Shown here: piece by piece, positions 51,395 through 59,920 of the stretch
Layout of the letters: every line of letters starts with the position of its first letter
How positions within the stretch are numbered: the first letter of the stretch is position 1
From: CAVXDY01 sp963760715
GTDB taxonomy: Bacteria; Actinomycetota; Thermoleophilia; Miltoncostaeales; Miltoncostaeaceae
NCBI GenBank assembly: GCA_963760715.1
Contig: CAVXDY010000007.1
Span: forward strand, 892,565-956,564
DNA length: 64,000 bases
Direction of reading: 5' to 3'
Notes under the pieces: generated by a model
What the model saw: only the letters and a program-made list of their open reading frames with translations
Databases searched by the model: none
What the model was told of the DNA's origin: nothing
Position numbers and translations under genes: made by a program

Positions 51395-51682
51395 TCAACC
51401 GCTGGCTGATCGCCCGGCGGAGGGGCCACGCCACGGCCCATGCCCATCACGCCCACGGCTCGTGACCTCCACCCGCCCCACGTACTCGTCGCCCTCGCGC
51501 CGCAACTCGAGCAGGTCGTTGCCCGAGGAGTGACACCAGGCCGGAAGGTCCACCTCGATCAGGGGGTCGTCGGCCAGCAGCTCGAGTATCTCGCCGGCCT
51601 GGGCGCGCCGCGCCGCCCGGTCGATGAGGTGGATCGGCACGGGGCACCAGGTGCCGAGCGCGTCCACGATCCGCGGGGTCAC
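51395..51682 (-). CDS. TusA-family sulfur carrier
   Basis: 95 residues. The core VDALGTWCPVPIHLIDRAARRAQAGEILELLADDPLIEVDLPAWCHSSGNDLLEL has the carrier Cys in WCPVPI (CPxP). A second Cys lies in PAWCHS, and a Gly/Arg tail follows residue 75. TusA proteins accept persulfide sulfur from a cysteine desulfurase. The GTG start overlaps the stop of the desulfurase-like gene, which supports a partnership. Confidence 0.88.
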   Translation of the reverse strand: MTPRIVDALGTWCPVPIHLIDRAARRAQAGEILELLADDPLIEVDLPAWCHSSGNDLLELRREGDEYVGRVEVTSRGRDGHGPWRGPSAGRSASG

Positions 51683-52845
51683 GGCGCCAGCGGGCTGATC
51701 GCGCGCAGGGCCTCCACCGACGCGGCGAAGGCGGCGATCGCCTGATCGACCTCCGCCTCCGTCGTGGAGGCGCGGAGCGTGAAGAGCACGGCCGAGTGGG
51801 TCCAGGGCGGCTCCAGGCCGATGGCCTCGAGCACCGGCGCGGCCTTGCCGGCGTGGGCCGTGCACGCCGATCCGGGCGAGGCCGCCACGCCGCGCTCGGC
51901 CAGGGCCAGCGTGAGCGTCTCGCCCTCCACCCACCCCGCCGACACCTGCACGTGGCCGGGGATCCGCGCGTCGCGGGGACCGTTCAGCCGCACGTCCGGC
52001 ACCGCGAGCAGGCCGGCCAGGAGCCGGTCGGAGAGGACGCGCATGCGGGCGGCGCGGGCGTCCATCTCCGCCGTGGCGATCTCGGCGGCGGCCCCGAGGC
52101 CCACGATGGCCGGCAGGTTCTCGGCGCCGGCGCGCTTGCCCGCCTCCTGCAGGCCGCCCTCGATGATCGGGTGCAGCCGCGCGCCGGGCCGCACGACCAG
52201 CGCGCCCACCCAGGGAGGGGCGCCCACCGACCCGCCGCCGATGGGCACCGCGTCGGCGCCCCATTGGCCGACGTCGACCGGGACGAGCCCGGCGGTCTCG
52301 CCGGCGTCGATCACCACACGCGCCTCGGGCCGCGCGGCCCGGGCCGCCGACACCAGGGCGGCCGGATCCTGAAGCGTCCCGATGTCGGGCTGCCCGTGCA
52401 CCACCGCCACCAGGGCCGTGTCGTCGCGCACCGCCGCCGTGAGGGCGGCGGGGTCCACGACGCCCTCCCCGTCCACCGGCACGAGGTCGAGGTCGGCCCC
52501 GTCGCGCACGGCGGTGCGGCAGGCCGCCACCGTGGCCGGGTGCTCGACGGCACTCGCCACGATGTGGCGGCCGAGGCGCAGGTTGGCCCGCAGCAGCCCG
52601 GTCACCGCCAGGTTGCGCGCCTCGGTGGCGCCGGAGGTGAAGATGATCCACTCCGGCTCGGCGCCGACGAGCGCGGCCACCCGGTCGCGGGCCCGCTCCA
52701 GCGCCTCGGCGGGCGCCCGCCCCCACTCGTGCAGGCTCGACGGGCTTCCCACGTGCGCGCCCAGGAACGGCCGCATCGCCTCGACCACCCGGGGGTCGAG
52801 GACGGGCGCCGCCGCGTGGTCGAGGTAGGCGGTGGGCCCGGTCAC
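51679..52845 (-). CDS. Cysteine-desulfurase-like class V protein lacking the PLP lysine
   Basis: 388 residues with the NifS/IscS layout: AYLDHAAAPVLDPRVVEAM, SPSSLHEWGR, FTSGATEARNLAVTG, the PLP-stacking His (VEHPATV, residue 102), Asp 180 in VVIDAGETAG and the Cys loop SPGSACTAHAG (Cys 328). The position of the Schiff-base lysine (SGHK in the family) reads GGGS, so residue 206 is Ser; the usual Gln after Asp is Glu 183, and the NNE..GT segment reads GQPDIGT. PLP chemistry is therefore doubtful. It overlaps tusA and the upstream phosphoesterase gene by four nt each. Confidence 0.85.
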   Translation of the reverse strand: MTGPTAYLDHAAAPVLDPRVVEAMRPFLGAHVGSPSSLHEWGRAPAEALERARDRVAALVGAEPEWIIFTSGATEARNLAVTGLLRANLRLGRHIVASAVEHPATVAACRTAVRDGADLDLVPVDGEGVVDPAALTAAVRDDTALVAVVHGQPDIGTLQDPAALVSAARAARPEARVVIDAGETAGLVPVDVGQWGADAVPIGGGSVGAPPWVGALVVRPGARLHPIIEGGLQEAGKRAGAENLPAIVGLGAAAEIATAEMDARAARMRVLSDRLLAGLLAVPDVRLNGPRDARIPGHVQVSAGWVEGETLTLALAERGVAASPGSACTAHAGKAAPVLEAIGLEPPWTHSAVLFTLRASTTEAEVDQAIAAFAASVEALRAISPLAP

Positions 52846-53585
52846 CGGCCCTCGGCCAGCCGGTGGGCGAGGACGGGCGGCAGCCCCGCCTCGAGGATCG
52901 CGTTCTGCGCCGCCGCCACGTCGTAGGGCGTCCGCCGGAACTCGATCGTGCCCTCGTCGGGGTCGTAGAGGGCCCAGGCGGCGCGGGCGTCGCCGTCGCG
53001 CGGCTGGCCCACGGCGCCCGGGTTCACCAGCCACCGTCCCTCGCTCAGGTCGAGCCGCCCGCCGGCCGGCACCCCCGGGCTCTCCATCGACCCGTCCGTG
53101 GTGAGGCGCCAGGCGAAGGGCACGTGGGTGTGCCCGACCAGGGTGAGCGCGACGCGCCGGTCCTCCAGGGCCACGCGCGCCTGCTGGGTGGTGAGCACGT
53201 ACTCCCACACCGGGTCGCGGGGGCTTCCGTGGAAGAGCGGCACGACGCCGCCCGTGTCCTCCGGTTCCAGCCTCAGCAGGCTCGCGTGCCCGGAGAGCCC
53301 GATGGCCTGACGGGTCCACTCCAGCGCCGCGCGGGCGCCATCGGAGAACACGTCCAGCTCCGCGCGCCCGCAGGCCCCGAGGTCGTGGTTGCCGGCGATG
53401 CAGCGCTCGGAGTCGTCCATCGCCACCTCGATGCAGTGGCGCGGGTCGGCCCCATAGCCCACCAGGTCGCCCAGGCACCACCACGACCCGGCGCCCGCCT
53501 CGCGCGCGGCGCGCAGCGTGGCGTCGAGCGCCGGGCGATTGCCGTGGATGTCGCTCAGGATCGCGACCGGGGACGTGACGGGCAC
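52842..53585 (-). CDS. Metallophosphoesterase, YfcE/MJ0936-like
   Basis: 247 residues. Two-metal site residues are in VAILSDIHGNRPAL (D-x-H), CLGDLVGYGADP (G-D), IAGNHDLG (G-N-H-D), PLFHGSP (His) and LVGHTHVPF (G-H-x-H). It is a calcineurin-type phosphoesterase of the small cyclic-nucleotide/nucleotide class; the substrate is unknown. The first gene in a coupled operon with the desulfurase-like and TusA genes; the GTG start at 53585 is divergent from the M48 protease. Confidence 0.88.
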   Translation of the reverse strand: MPVTSPVAILSDIHGNRPALDATLRAAREAGAGSWWCLGDLVGYGADPRHCIEVAMDDSERCIAGNHDLGACGRAELDVFSDGARAALEWTRQAIGLSGHASLLRLEPEDTGGVVPLFHGSPRDPVWEYVLTTQQARVALEDRRVALTLVGHTHVPFAWRLTTDGSMESPGVPAGGRLDLSEGRWLVNPGAVGQPRDGDARAAWALYDPDEGTIEFRRTPYDVAAAQNAILEAGLPPVLAHRLAEGR

Positions 53586-53623
53586 CTTCCGTGGTGGCGG
53601 ACGGTCCGGGCTACGATAGTCAG

Positions 53624-54925
53624 GTGCGGCGACAGCGGCAGAGGCGCCCGCGATGGCTGCCGGTGGAGCCGCGACGGCGCGCCGCCGTGCTGGCCGGGGT
53701 GGCCGCCGTGGGCGCGGGCGGAATCGTGGGGCTGCTGCGCTGGAGGCTCTGGAGCTCGGGCGTCCCGGCCCCGGAGCCCACCCGCCTGGCCGACTGGTTC
53801 GACCCGGCCGCGCTGGTCCGCAACCGCCGCTACCGCGAGGGGCTCTGGACGATGGCCGCCATCGGCGTGCCGCTCGCGCCGGCCGTGGCCGTGGGCATCG
53901 CCCTGCTGGGCGGCCGCTGGCGCCCGGGCGTGGTGCGCATGGCGCGCGGGCGCCCGTGGCGGGCCGGGCTCATCTTCGGCGTCGGGCTCACGGCGGCCAC
54001 GGTCGTGGTCGCCCTGCCGCTGTCGATCGCCCGCTACGCCTGGGGACGCCACTACGGCATCGTCACCCAGCCCGTGCCGGGCTGGCTGCTCGACCTGGCC
54101 AAGGGCCTGGGCCTGCAGGCGGTCCTCGCCGGCGCCGTCGCCGCGGCGGTGGCCGTGGCGATCTCCCGGCTGCCCCGGGCGTGGTGGGTCGCGCTCGCGG
54201 CGGGGGCCGCGGCGCTGGTCTTCGTCCTGACGCTGCTGTCGCCGCTCATCTTCGAGCCGCTCTTCCAGCGCACCGAGCCGCTGCGCGACCCGGTGCTGAG
54301 CGCCCAGATCCTCGAGCTGGCCCACCGCGAGGGGGTGAACGCCGACGACGTGAAGGTCAACGACGCCTCGGCGCGCACCACGGCCGCCAACGCCTACGTG
54401 TCGGGGTTCGGCGGCAGCCGGCACATCGTGCTCTACGACAACCTGCTGCGGGACTTCCCCCCCGGCCAGGTGCGGATGGTGGTCGCGCACGAGCTGGCCC
54501 ACGTCGCGCGCCGGCACGTGCTGAAGGGGTCGGCCTGGGCCGCGGCCCTGCTCGTGCCCGCCGCCCTGATGTGCTTCGCCGTGGTGGGCTGGCGCACGGG
54601 CTTCGGCCCCGCCGGGCGCGACGAGGAGGGCACCAACCTGGTGCTGCGGCGGCTGGCGCTGGTCGCGGCCACCGCGGCCGTGATCTCGGCGGCGAGCGCG
54701 CCGCTGGGGAGCTGGATCAGCCGCGACTTCGAGCGCGAGGCCGACTGGCGCGGCCTGCTCGCCTCCCGGAACGCCGACGCGGCGATCGGCCTGCAGCAGG
54801 GGCTGGTGAGGTCGAGCCTCGGCGTCCCCGATCCCCCCGAGATCGTGCAGGTGTGGTTCGGCACCCACCCGGACGCGCTCGATCGCATCGGCCTGGCCCT
54901 GCGGTACCGGGCGGGGGAGCGCTGA
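53624..54925 (+). CDS. M48 family metalloprotease (Ste24/HtpX type)
   Basis: 433 residues with about six membrane helices. The zinc site is VVAHELAHVARRH (HExxH) with the third ligand Glu in FEREADWRGL. It has the Ste24-like pattern LSPLIFEPLFQRTEPLRDPVL and NAYVSGFGGSRHIVLYDNLL (substrate strand). It cleaves membrane proteins or CAAX-like substrates in the membrane. GTG 53624 follows a TACGAT -10-like hexamer by six nt without a ribosome site, suggesting a leaderless transcript. Confidence 0.9.
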   Translation: MRRQRQRRPRWLPVEPRRRAAVLAGVAAVGAGGIVGLLRWRLWSSGVPAPEPTRLADWFDPAALVRNRRYREGLWTMAAIGVPLAPAVAVGIALLGGRWRPGVVRMARGRPWRAGLIFGVGLTAATVVVALPLSIARYAWGRHYGIVTQPVPGWLLDLAKGLGLQAVLAGAVAAAVAVAISRLPRAWWVALAAGAAALVFVLTLLSPLIFEPLFQRTEPLRDPVLSAQILELAHREGVNADDVKVNDASARTTAANAYVSGFGGSRHIVLYDNLLRDFPPGQVRMVVAHELAHVARRHVLKGSAWAAALLVPAALMCFAVVGWRTGFGPAGRDEEGTNLVLRRLALVAATAAVISAASAPLGSWISRDFEREADWRGLLASRNADAAIGLQQGLVRSSLGVPDPPEIVQVWFGTHPDALDRIGLALRYRAGER

Positions 54926-54959
54926 GCTGGGGCGGCGCGCGCCGCGGCTGCAGCTGGCG

Positions 54960-55400
54960 GTGGTGGGGAAGCTGCGGGCGCCGCACGACGGCCCCGGGCG
55001 GCTCTACGAGGAGCGCGTCGACCGCATGGCCGGCCTGCGCGTGGACGAGGTGGCGGCCGAGCCGATCCAGCGGGGCGAGGACCGCGCCCGCGCGGCCGAG
55101 GCCGAGCGGCTGCGGGCGCGCCTGCTGCCGCGGGCACTGCGGGTGGCACTCGACCCGGCGGGGCGCGCGCCGGCGTCCAGCGAGGACTTCGCCGCCTGGC
55201 TCAGCCGCCGCATGGACGAGCGGCCGGTGGCCTTCCTGGTGGGCGGGGCGCTCGGCCTGGCGCCCGACCTGGTCGCCGAGGCCGACGAGCGGCTGTCCCT
55301 GGGCCCGCTGACGCTGCCGCACCAGCTCGCGCGGGTGGTGCTGGCCGAGCAGCTCTACCGGGCCCTCTGCATCACGGCGGGGCACCCCTACCCGCACTGA
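54960..55400 (+). CDS. rlmH: 23S rRNA pseudouridine-1915 N3-methyltransferase
   Basis: 146 residues from GTG 54960. The SPOUT signature is FLVGGALGLAPDLVAEADERLSLGPLTLPHQLARVVLAEQLYRALCITAGHPYPH, including the knot and the C-terminal Y-H. It methylates position 1915 of 23S rRNA helix 69. Relatives start about five residues earlier (a strand like LQLAVVGKLR); the only in-frame codons there are CTG (54927, 54948, 54954), so a CTG start is possible. Confidence 0.9.
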   Translation: MVGKLRAPHDGPGRLYEERVDRMAGLRVDEVAAEPIQRGEDRARAAEAERLRARLLPRALRVALDPAGRAPASSEDFAAWLSRRMDERPVAFLVGGALGLAPDLVAEADERLSLGPLTLPHQLARVVLAEQLYRALCITAGHPYPH

Positions 55401-55409
55401 TCGCGCGGC

Positions 55410-55763
55410 TCAGCCCTTCAGGGCGGTGTCGAGCATCTCGTAGCGGGCGATCTCGCAGCCGTTGGTCCGGGTGACCTCGACCTGCACGGGGGTGCCGTCG
55501 ACCGTCCCGCGGACCGCGATCCGCTCGGGCCCGCCGTAGATCTGCGTGCAGGCCTCGTACGGCTTCGGGCGCAGGTCGGGCAGCAGCCGAACCACGCGCG
55601 CGCACACGGCGGCGTCGGCGCCGGCGCAGTCGAGCGTGACCGTCGAGACCGGCCCGGAGTCGTCGCTGCGCGTGACGGTCAGCCGGCTCGGGGCCGTTGA
55701 GGCCGCGCCGTCGGATCCCCCCGAGCAGCCGGCGACCGCCAGGCCCGCAAGGAGCAGGACCAG
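55410..55763 (-). CDS. Lipoprotein with an unresolved start
   Basis: About 117 residues. LVLLLAGLAVAGCSGGSDG is a clear lipobox; the mature domain has two disulfide-like Cys pairs (LDCAGADAAVCARV and EACTQIYGG..TNGCEIARYEM), similar to small Gram-positive lipoproteins that resemble subtilisin inhibitors. In frame there is no ATG, GTG or TTG between the lipobox and the far upstream argS coding region; the listed start is the CTG at 55763. A one-base error or a rare start codon must be assumed. It is divergent from argS. Confidence 0.6.
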   Translation of the reverse strand: MVLLLAGLAVAGCSGGSDGAASTAPSRLTVTRSDDSGPVSTVTLDCAGADAAVCARVVRLLPDLRPKPYEACTQIYGGPERIAVRGTVDGTPVQVEVTRTNGCEIARYEMLDTALKG

Positions 55764-55784
55764 CGCTCGATAGGCTCCGCGGCC

Positions 55785-57461
55785 GTGTCCGACGCGCCCC
55801 TTCTCGCCACGATCCGATCCGCCCTGGCCGAGGAGGCCGAGGCGGCCGTCGGCACCCGCCCCGCGGTCGTGCCGCTGGCCCCGCCGGCCTCGCCGGAGAT
55901 GGGCGACGTCGCCAGCCCGGTGGCGATGGCCCTGGCCAAGGCGGCGCGCCGCCCGCCGCGGGAGATCGCGGAGGCGATCGCCGCGGGCCTGCCCGGCCGC
56001 CCCGGCGTGGCCGACTGGCTCGCCCGCGTCGAGGTGGCGGGCCCCGGGTTCCTCAACATGACCCTGACCCCGGAGGCGCTCGCGGCGGCGGTCGCCGGCG
56101 TGGTCGCCGCCGGGGAGCGCCACGGCGCCGGCTCCGCGGCCGTGCCCAAGGACGTGCTGCTGGAGTTCTTCTCGGTCAACCCCACCGGGCCGCCCCACGT
56201 GGGCCACGCCCGCGGCGGGGCCTACGGCGACTCGGTCGGGCGGATCCTGGCCTTCGCCGGGCACACCGTCACGCGGGAGTACTACGTCAACGACCACGGG
56301 CGCCAGATGCGCACCTTCGGCGCGTCGGTGGCCGTGCGCTACGCGCAGCTCTGCGGGCGGGACGTCGAGATCCCGGAGGACGGGTACCACGGCGACTACG
56401 TCACCGGGATCGCCGCCGCCGTGCGCGAGGAGATCGGCGACGGGCTGGCCGACGCCGCCGCGGCCCTCGACCCCGAGGTGGTCGAGCGCTTCTCCGCCCG
56501 GGGCGAGGAGCTGATGCTGAGCGCCATCCGCGACGATCTCGCGCGCTTCCGGGTGAGCTTCGACACCTTCTTCTCCGAGCGCACCCTGCACGCCGACGGG
56601 CGCGTGGCGGCGGGGGTCGCCGCCCTGGAGGCCGCCGGCGACGCCTACCGGGCCGACGGCGCGCTGTGGTTCCGCACCTCGGCCTACGGCGACGAGAAGG
56701 ACCGCGTCCTGGTGCGGGGCGACGGCGAGAGCACCTACCTGGCGGCGGACGTGGCCTACCACCTCGACAAGGCGAGCCGGGGTCACGACCTGCTCATCGA
56801 CGTGCTGGGCGCCGACCACCACGGCTACATCGCGCGGCTGCACGCCGTGCTCGCCGCCGGCGGATACGACCCCGCTCTCCTCGAGGTGCTCACCGTCCAG
56901 CTGGTGAACCTGCTGGAGCGGGGCGAGGCCAGGAAGATGAGCAAGCGCGCCGGGACCCTCGTGACGCTCGGCGACCTGATCGACGACATCGGCGTCAACG
57001 CGGCCCGCTTCTTCCTCGTCCAGCGCAGCCACGACACCCCCCTCGACCTCGACCTCGACCTGGCGCGCAGCCAGAGCCAGGAGAACCCGGTCTACTACGT
57101 GCAGTACGCGCACGCGCGGGTGTCGAGCATCCTGGCCCAGGCGGGCGACCGCGCCACGGCCGCCGCCGGCCGCCCCACGCCCGCTCCCGCGGAGCTCGAC
57201 CCGGCCGAGCGTTCGCTGGTGATGCGGCTCATGGACTGGCCGGAGGCCGTGTCGGAGGCGGAGGAGCGCCGTGCGCCGCATCGGGTGGTCGCCTATCTGA
57301 TCGAGCTCGCCAGGGAGTTCCACGCCTTCTACCACCGATGCCGGGTGGTGGGCGAGGCGCCGGACGTCGAGGGCTTCCGCCTCGACCTCTGCCGGGCGAC
57401 CGGAACCACGATCCGAACGGGCCTCGACCTGCTCGGCGTGGAGGCCCCGGAGCGCATGTAG
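55785..57461 (+). CDS. argS: Arginyl-tRNA synthetase
   Basis: 558 residues. The N-terminal Add1-like domain (residues 1-110) is followed by the class I core with HVGHA (in NPTGPPHVGHARGG), the AYGDEKDRVLVRGDGESTYLAADVAYHLDKA insert, and KMSKRAGTLVTLGDLI. The anticodon DALR helical domain ends VEAPERM. It charges tRNA-Arg. GTG 55785 follows a TAGGCT -10-like hexamer by eight nt, without a Shine-Dalgarno. It ends directly against the convergent subtilase stop. Confidence 0.97.
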   Translation: MSDAPLLATIRSALAEEAEAAVGTRPAVVPLAPPASPEMGDVASPVAMALAKAARRPPREIAEAIAAGLPGRPGVADWLARVEVAGPGFLNMTLTPEALAAAVAGVVAAGERHGAGSAAVPKDVLLEFFSVNPTGPPHVGHARGGAYGDSVGRILAFAGHTVTREYYVNDHGRQMRTFGASVAVRYAQLCGRDVEIPEDGYHGDYVTGIAAAVREEIGDGLADAAAALDPEVVERFSARGEELMLSAIRDDLARFRVSFDTFFSERTLHADGRVAAGVAALEAAGDAYRADGALWFRTSAYGDEKDRVLVRGDGESTYLAADVAYHLDKASRGHDLLIDVLGADHHGYIARLHAVLAAGGYDPALLEVLTVQLVNLLERGEARKMSKRAGTLVTLGDLIDDIGVNAARFFLVQRSHDTPLDLDLDLARSQSQENPVYYVQYAHARVSSILAQAGDRATAAAGRPTPAPAELDPAERSLVMRLMDWPEAVSEAEERRAPHRVVAYLIELAREFHAFYHRCRVVGEAPDVEGFRLDLCRATGTTIRTGLDLLGVEAPERM

Positions 57462-59699
57462 TCAGAGGGCGCGGGTGCGAAGGACGGGCTCCCCGTGGCG
57501 ATCGGACTCGTCGAAGTGGTTCTGGCCGAGGCGCGTCGGGAGGCCGGGGACGAGCACCCGCTCGGTCTCGCGCTCGCCCAGGTCGCGGAGGGCGGCCAGC
57601 ACCTCGGCTGGCGTCGCGGCCGGGTGGGTGGCGATGTAGAGCGCCGCGGCCCCCGCGACGTGGGGCGACGCCATGCTCGTGCCGCTCTCCTTCCGGTACG
57701 AGCGGCCCGGCCAGGTCGAGCGGATGCAGACGCCCGGCGCCGCGAGGGCGTGCGGCTCGTCCGTCGACGGCCAGTTCCACACGGTCAGCAGGTCGTCGTC
57801 GTCCTGATAGGCGGTGGTCTGGGGCCCGTAGAAGGTCTCGGTGATGCTCAGCGCGTCCCCGTCGCGCTGCCGGCAGGCGGCCCCCTGGGTGACCGGGTCG
57901 TCCCGGGCGAGCCCGCCCGGCAGCCCGTCGTAGTCGGCAAGGGCGGGGACGACGATCGTCTCGGGGTAGGTGGCCGGGATGTCGTGCTTCAGGTCGTGCC
58001 CCAGGTTCCCGGCGCTCACGACCACCGTGACCCCGCGCTTCACCGCCCGGCACACGGCCAGATGCACAGGGTCGAGCCAGGCGTCGGGGTGGTCGCAGGG
58101 CAGGCTCCCCACCGGGGCACCCAGGCTCAGGTTCGCCACCCTGATCGGCCCGCCCTTGGCCGGCGAGTGGTCGGCCACGAAGTCGAGGGCGCAGATCACC
58201 CACGACCACCGCCCGACGCCCGTCTCGCCGAGGGCCCGCACGGCCCAGATCCGCGCCCCGGGGGCCACGCCGACCACGCCGATGGCGTTGTCCTTGGCCC
58301 CCACGATGCCGGCGACGTGCGTCCCGTGGCCGTTGTCGGCCACCGCATAGGAGGATCCGTCGCCGCAGTTCTTGCCGCCGACGACGTTGAGATCGGGGTG
58401 AGGGGCGATTCCCGTGTCGATCACCGCGACGTTGACGGGCACCCGCTGATCGGCGCCGTCGATCCCCGCCGTCGGGCTCTCGGTGGCGCCGATGCGGCGG
58501 ATCCCCAGCGACACCTCCTGCGAAGGCTGGGGCGTGCCGGCGACGGCCCCCGAGACGGGAGCCAGGAGCTCGGGGCTCTCGATGATGCGGTCGGGGACGA
58601 TCCCGCGGACGGCGGGATCGCTCCGCAGGCGGTTCCGCTGCGCGGGGGTGAGGTCGGCGGCGTAGCCCCGCAGCGCCGAGTCGAAGACGCGGCCCGCCGC
58701 GAAGCCCAGCCGCCGGCCATGGGCGCGCGCGAGGTCACGGGGTCGCGCCCCGGAGTCGCGCAGGACCACGATGAAGGGCTCGCCCTCCGACGCCGGCACG
58801 CGCACGGCCCCGCTCAGGACCGGGTCGCCGCCGAGCGCGCCCCGCAGGCGCACCGTGCGCCCGGCGTCCCCGGCTCCGAGGTCGAGCGTGACCGTGCCCC
58901 CCGACGTCGTCCGGGCCGCGCGAAGCGGGCTCCACCGCCCCGCGGTGCGCACCTCGGCCGTCACCGCGGCTCCCGCGACCGGGCCGCCGGTGGCGTCGAC
59001 GACCACCCCGCGCAGGACGTTCCCCAGGCGCTGGACCCGGATCCGGCGCGGTGGAAGGCTCCCCTCCATCCGGACGCCGGCCAGCACCGACTCGATCTGG
59101 CTCCGGTTCCACTCGGAGGGGGCGACCGGCCCCGCCGGGCCCTGGACCAGGTAGCGCCCGAAGCCGCCCCCCGCGACGTCATCCGACGGCGTGAGGGCGG
59201 AGAGCCGGACCACCACCGCGCGACCCCGGTCGAGGGGCAGCGTGAGGGCCGCCTCGTACCGGGCCTCGCCGGCCATCGCGGTCCCGCGCGTGAGCACCGC
59301 GTGAGCGGGGGCGTCTCCCACGAGCCTGCCCCGAAGCAGGCGGGCGACGGTCCTCGCCTCCTCCGCGACGACTGGCCAGTCCTGCACGAGCGAGGAGTGC
59401 GCGGCCGCCTGGAGCGTGACGCCCTTCTCGATCGACACGTCCCAGTCGAGCTTCGTCGTGGAGCCGAGCCCGCCGACCTCGGAGGCGTAGGGCGGCCCGG
59501 TCCAGACGCCGTCGTCCATGACACGGCCGGCGGTGTCGGAGGTGTACGCCGGGGGGACGTCGAACGCCACGACGAGCCCGGGGGGCAGCTCGCGGTCGAT
59601 CGCCCGGAGCGCGACGCGTTCGGTTGCCGCGACGGCCGTGGAGGCGCAGAGCGCCAGCGTGAGCGCCGCCATGAGAGCGAGGACGGTGAGGCGGCCCAT
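57462..59699 (-). CDS. Secreted S8 subtilisin-like peptidase
   Basis: 745 residues. Signal peptide (VLALMAALTLALCASTAVAA), an unassigned N-terminal domain to about residue 215, a carboxypeptidase-regulatory/CNA-B-like beta module (LRGVVVDATGGPVAGAAVTAEV), an I9 propeptide-like segment (FIVVLRDS..YAADLTPAQRNRLRSDPAVRGIVPD) and the catalytic domain: Asp in VAVIDTGIAPHPDL, His in NGHGTHVAGI, Asn in VVSAGNLG and Ser in SGTSMASPHVAG. Probably a secreted, self-activating protease. Its stop is adjacent to the argS stop. Confidence 0.93.
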   Translation of the reverse strand: MGRLTVLALMAALTLALCASTAVAATERVALRAIDRELPPGLVVAFDVPPAYTSDTAGRVMDDGVWTGPPYASEVGGLGSTTKLDWDVSIEKGVTLQAAAHSSLVQDWPVVAEEARTVARLLRGRLVGDAPAHAVLTRGTAMAGEARYEAALTLPLDRGRAVVVRLSALTPSDDVAGGGFGRYLVQGPAGPVAPSEWNRSQIESVLAGVRMEGSLPPRRIRVQRLGNVLRGVVVDATGGPVAGAAVTAEVRTAGRWSPLRAARTTSGGTVTLDLGAGDAGRTVRLRGALGGDPVLSGAVRVPASEGEPFIVVLRDSGARPRDLARAHGRRLGFAAGRVFDSALRGYAADLTPAQRNRLRSDPAVRGIVPDRIIESPELLAPVSGAVAGTPQPSQEVSLGIRRIGATESPTAGIDGADQRVPVNVAVIDTGIAPHPDLNVVGGKNCGDGSSYAVADNGHGTHVAGIVGAKDNAIGVVGVAPGARIWAVRALGETGVGRWSWVICALDFVADHSPAKGGPIRVANLSLGAPVGSLPCDHPDAWLDPVHLAVCRAVKRGVTVVVSAGNLGHDLKHDIPATYPETIVVPALADYDGLPGGLARDDPVTQGAACRQRDGDALSITETFYGPQTTAYQDDDDLLTVWNWPSTDEPHALAAPGVCIRSTWPGRSYRKESGTSMASPHVAGAAALYIATHPAATPAEVLAALRDLGERETERVLVPGLPTRLGQNHFDESDRHGEPVLRTRAL

Positions 59700-59814
59700 G
59701 AGCCCGCCGATGCTCGAGGACGGAACCGAGGCGAGGGTATGGCCTGCGCCCAGGCAGCGGCAAGACGGAGGCGGTCGGCGGCCGCGGGGGGCCGTGGTAG
59801 CTTTGGCGGCCCGC

Positions 59815-59887
59815 GCGGACGTAGCTCAGTTGGTAGAGCGTCGGCTTCCCAAGCCGTAGGTCGCGGGTTCGAGTCCCGTCGTCCGCT
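59815..59887 (+). tRNA. tRNA-Gly (anticodon CCC)
   Basis: Acceptor GCGGACG / CGTCCGC pair perfectly; D stem GCTC/GAGC; anticodon loop TTCCCAA gives CCC; T arm GCGGG-TTCGAGT-CCCGT; discriminator T, as expected for bacterial tRNA-Gly. Position 27-43 is a T-T mismatch. CCA is not encoded. The 3' half recurs at 61677-61722. Confidence 0.95.
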
Positions 59888-59891
59888 TCTC

Positions 59892-59920
59892 TGAGAACCC
59901 ACTGCCCGAGAGGGTTCTCA
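59892..59920 (+). terminator. Hairpin after tRNA-Gly
   Basis: Perfect 9-bp inverted repeat TGAGAACCC / GGGTTCTCA with an 11-nt loop, starting five nt after the tRNA. It probably forms the transcript end of the tRNA. Confidence 0.65.
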
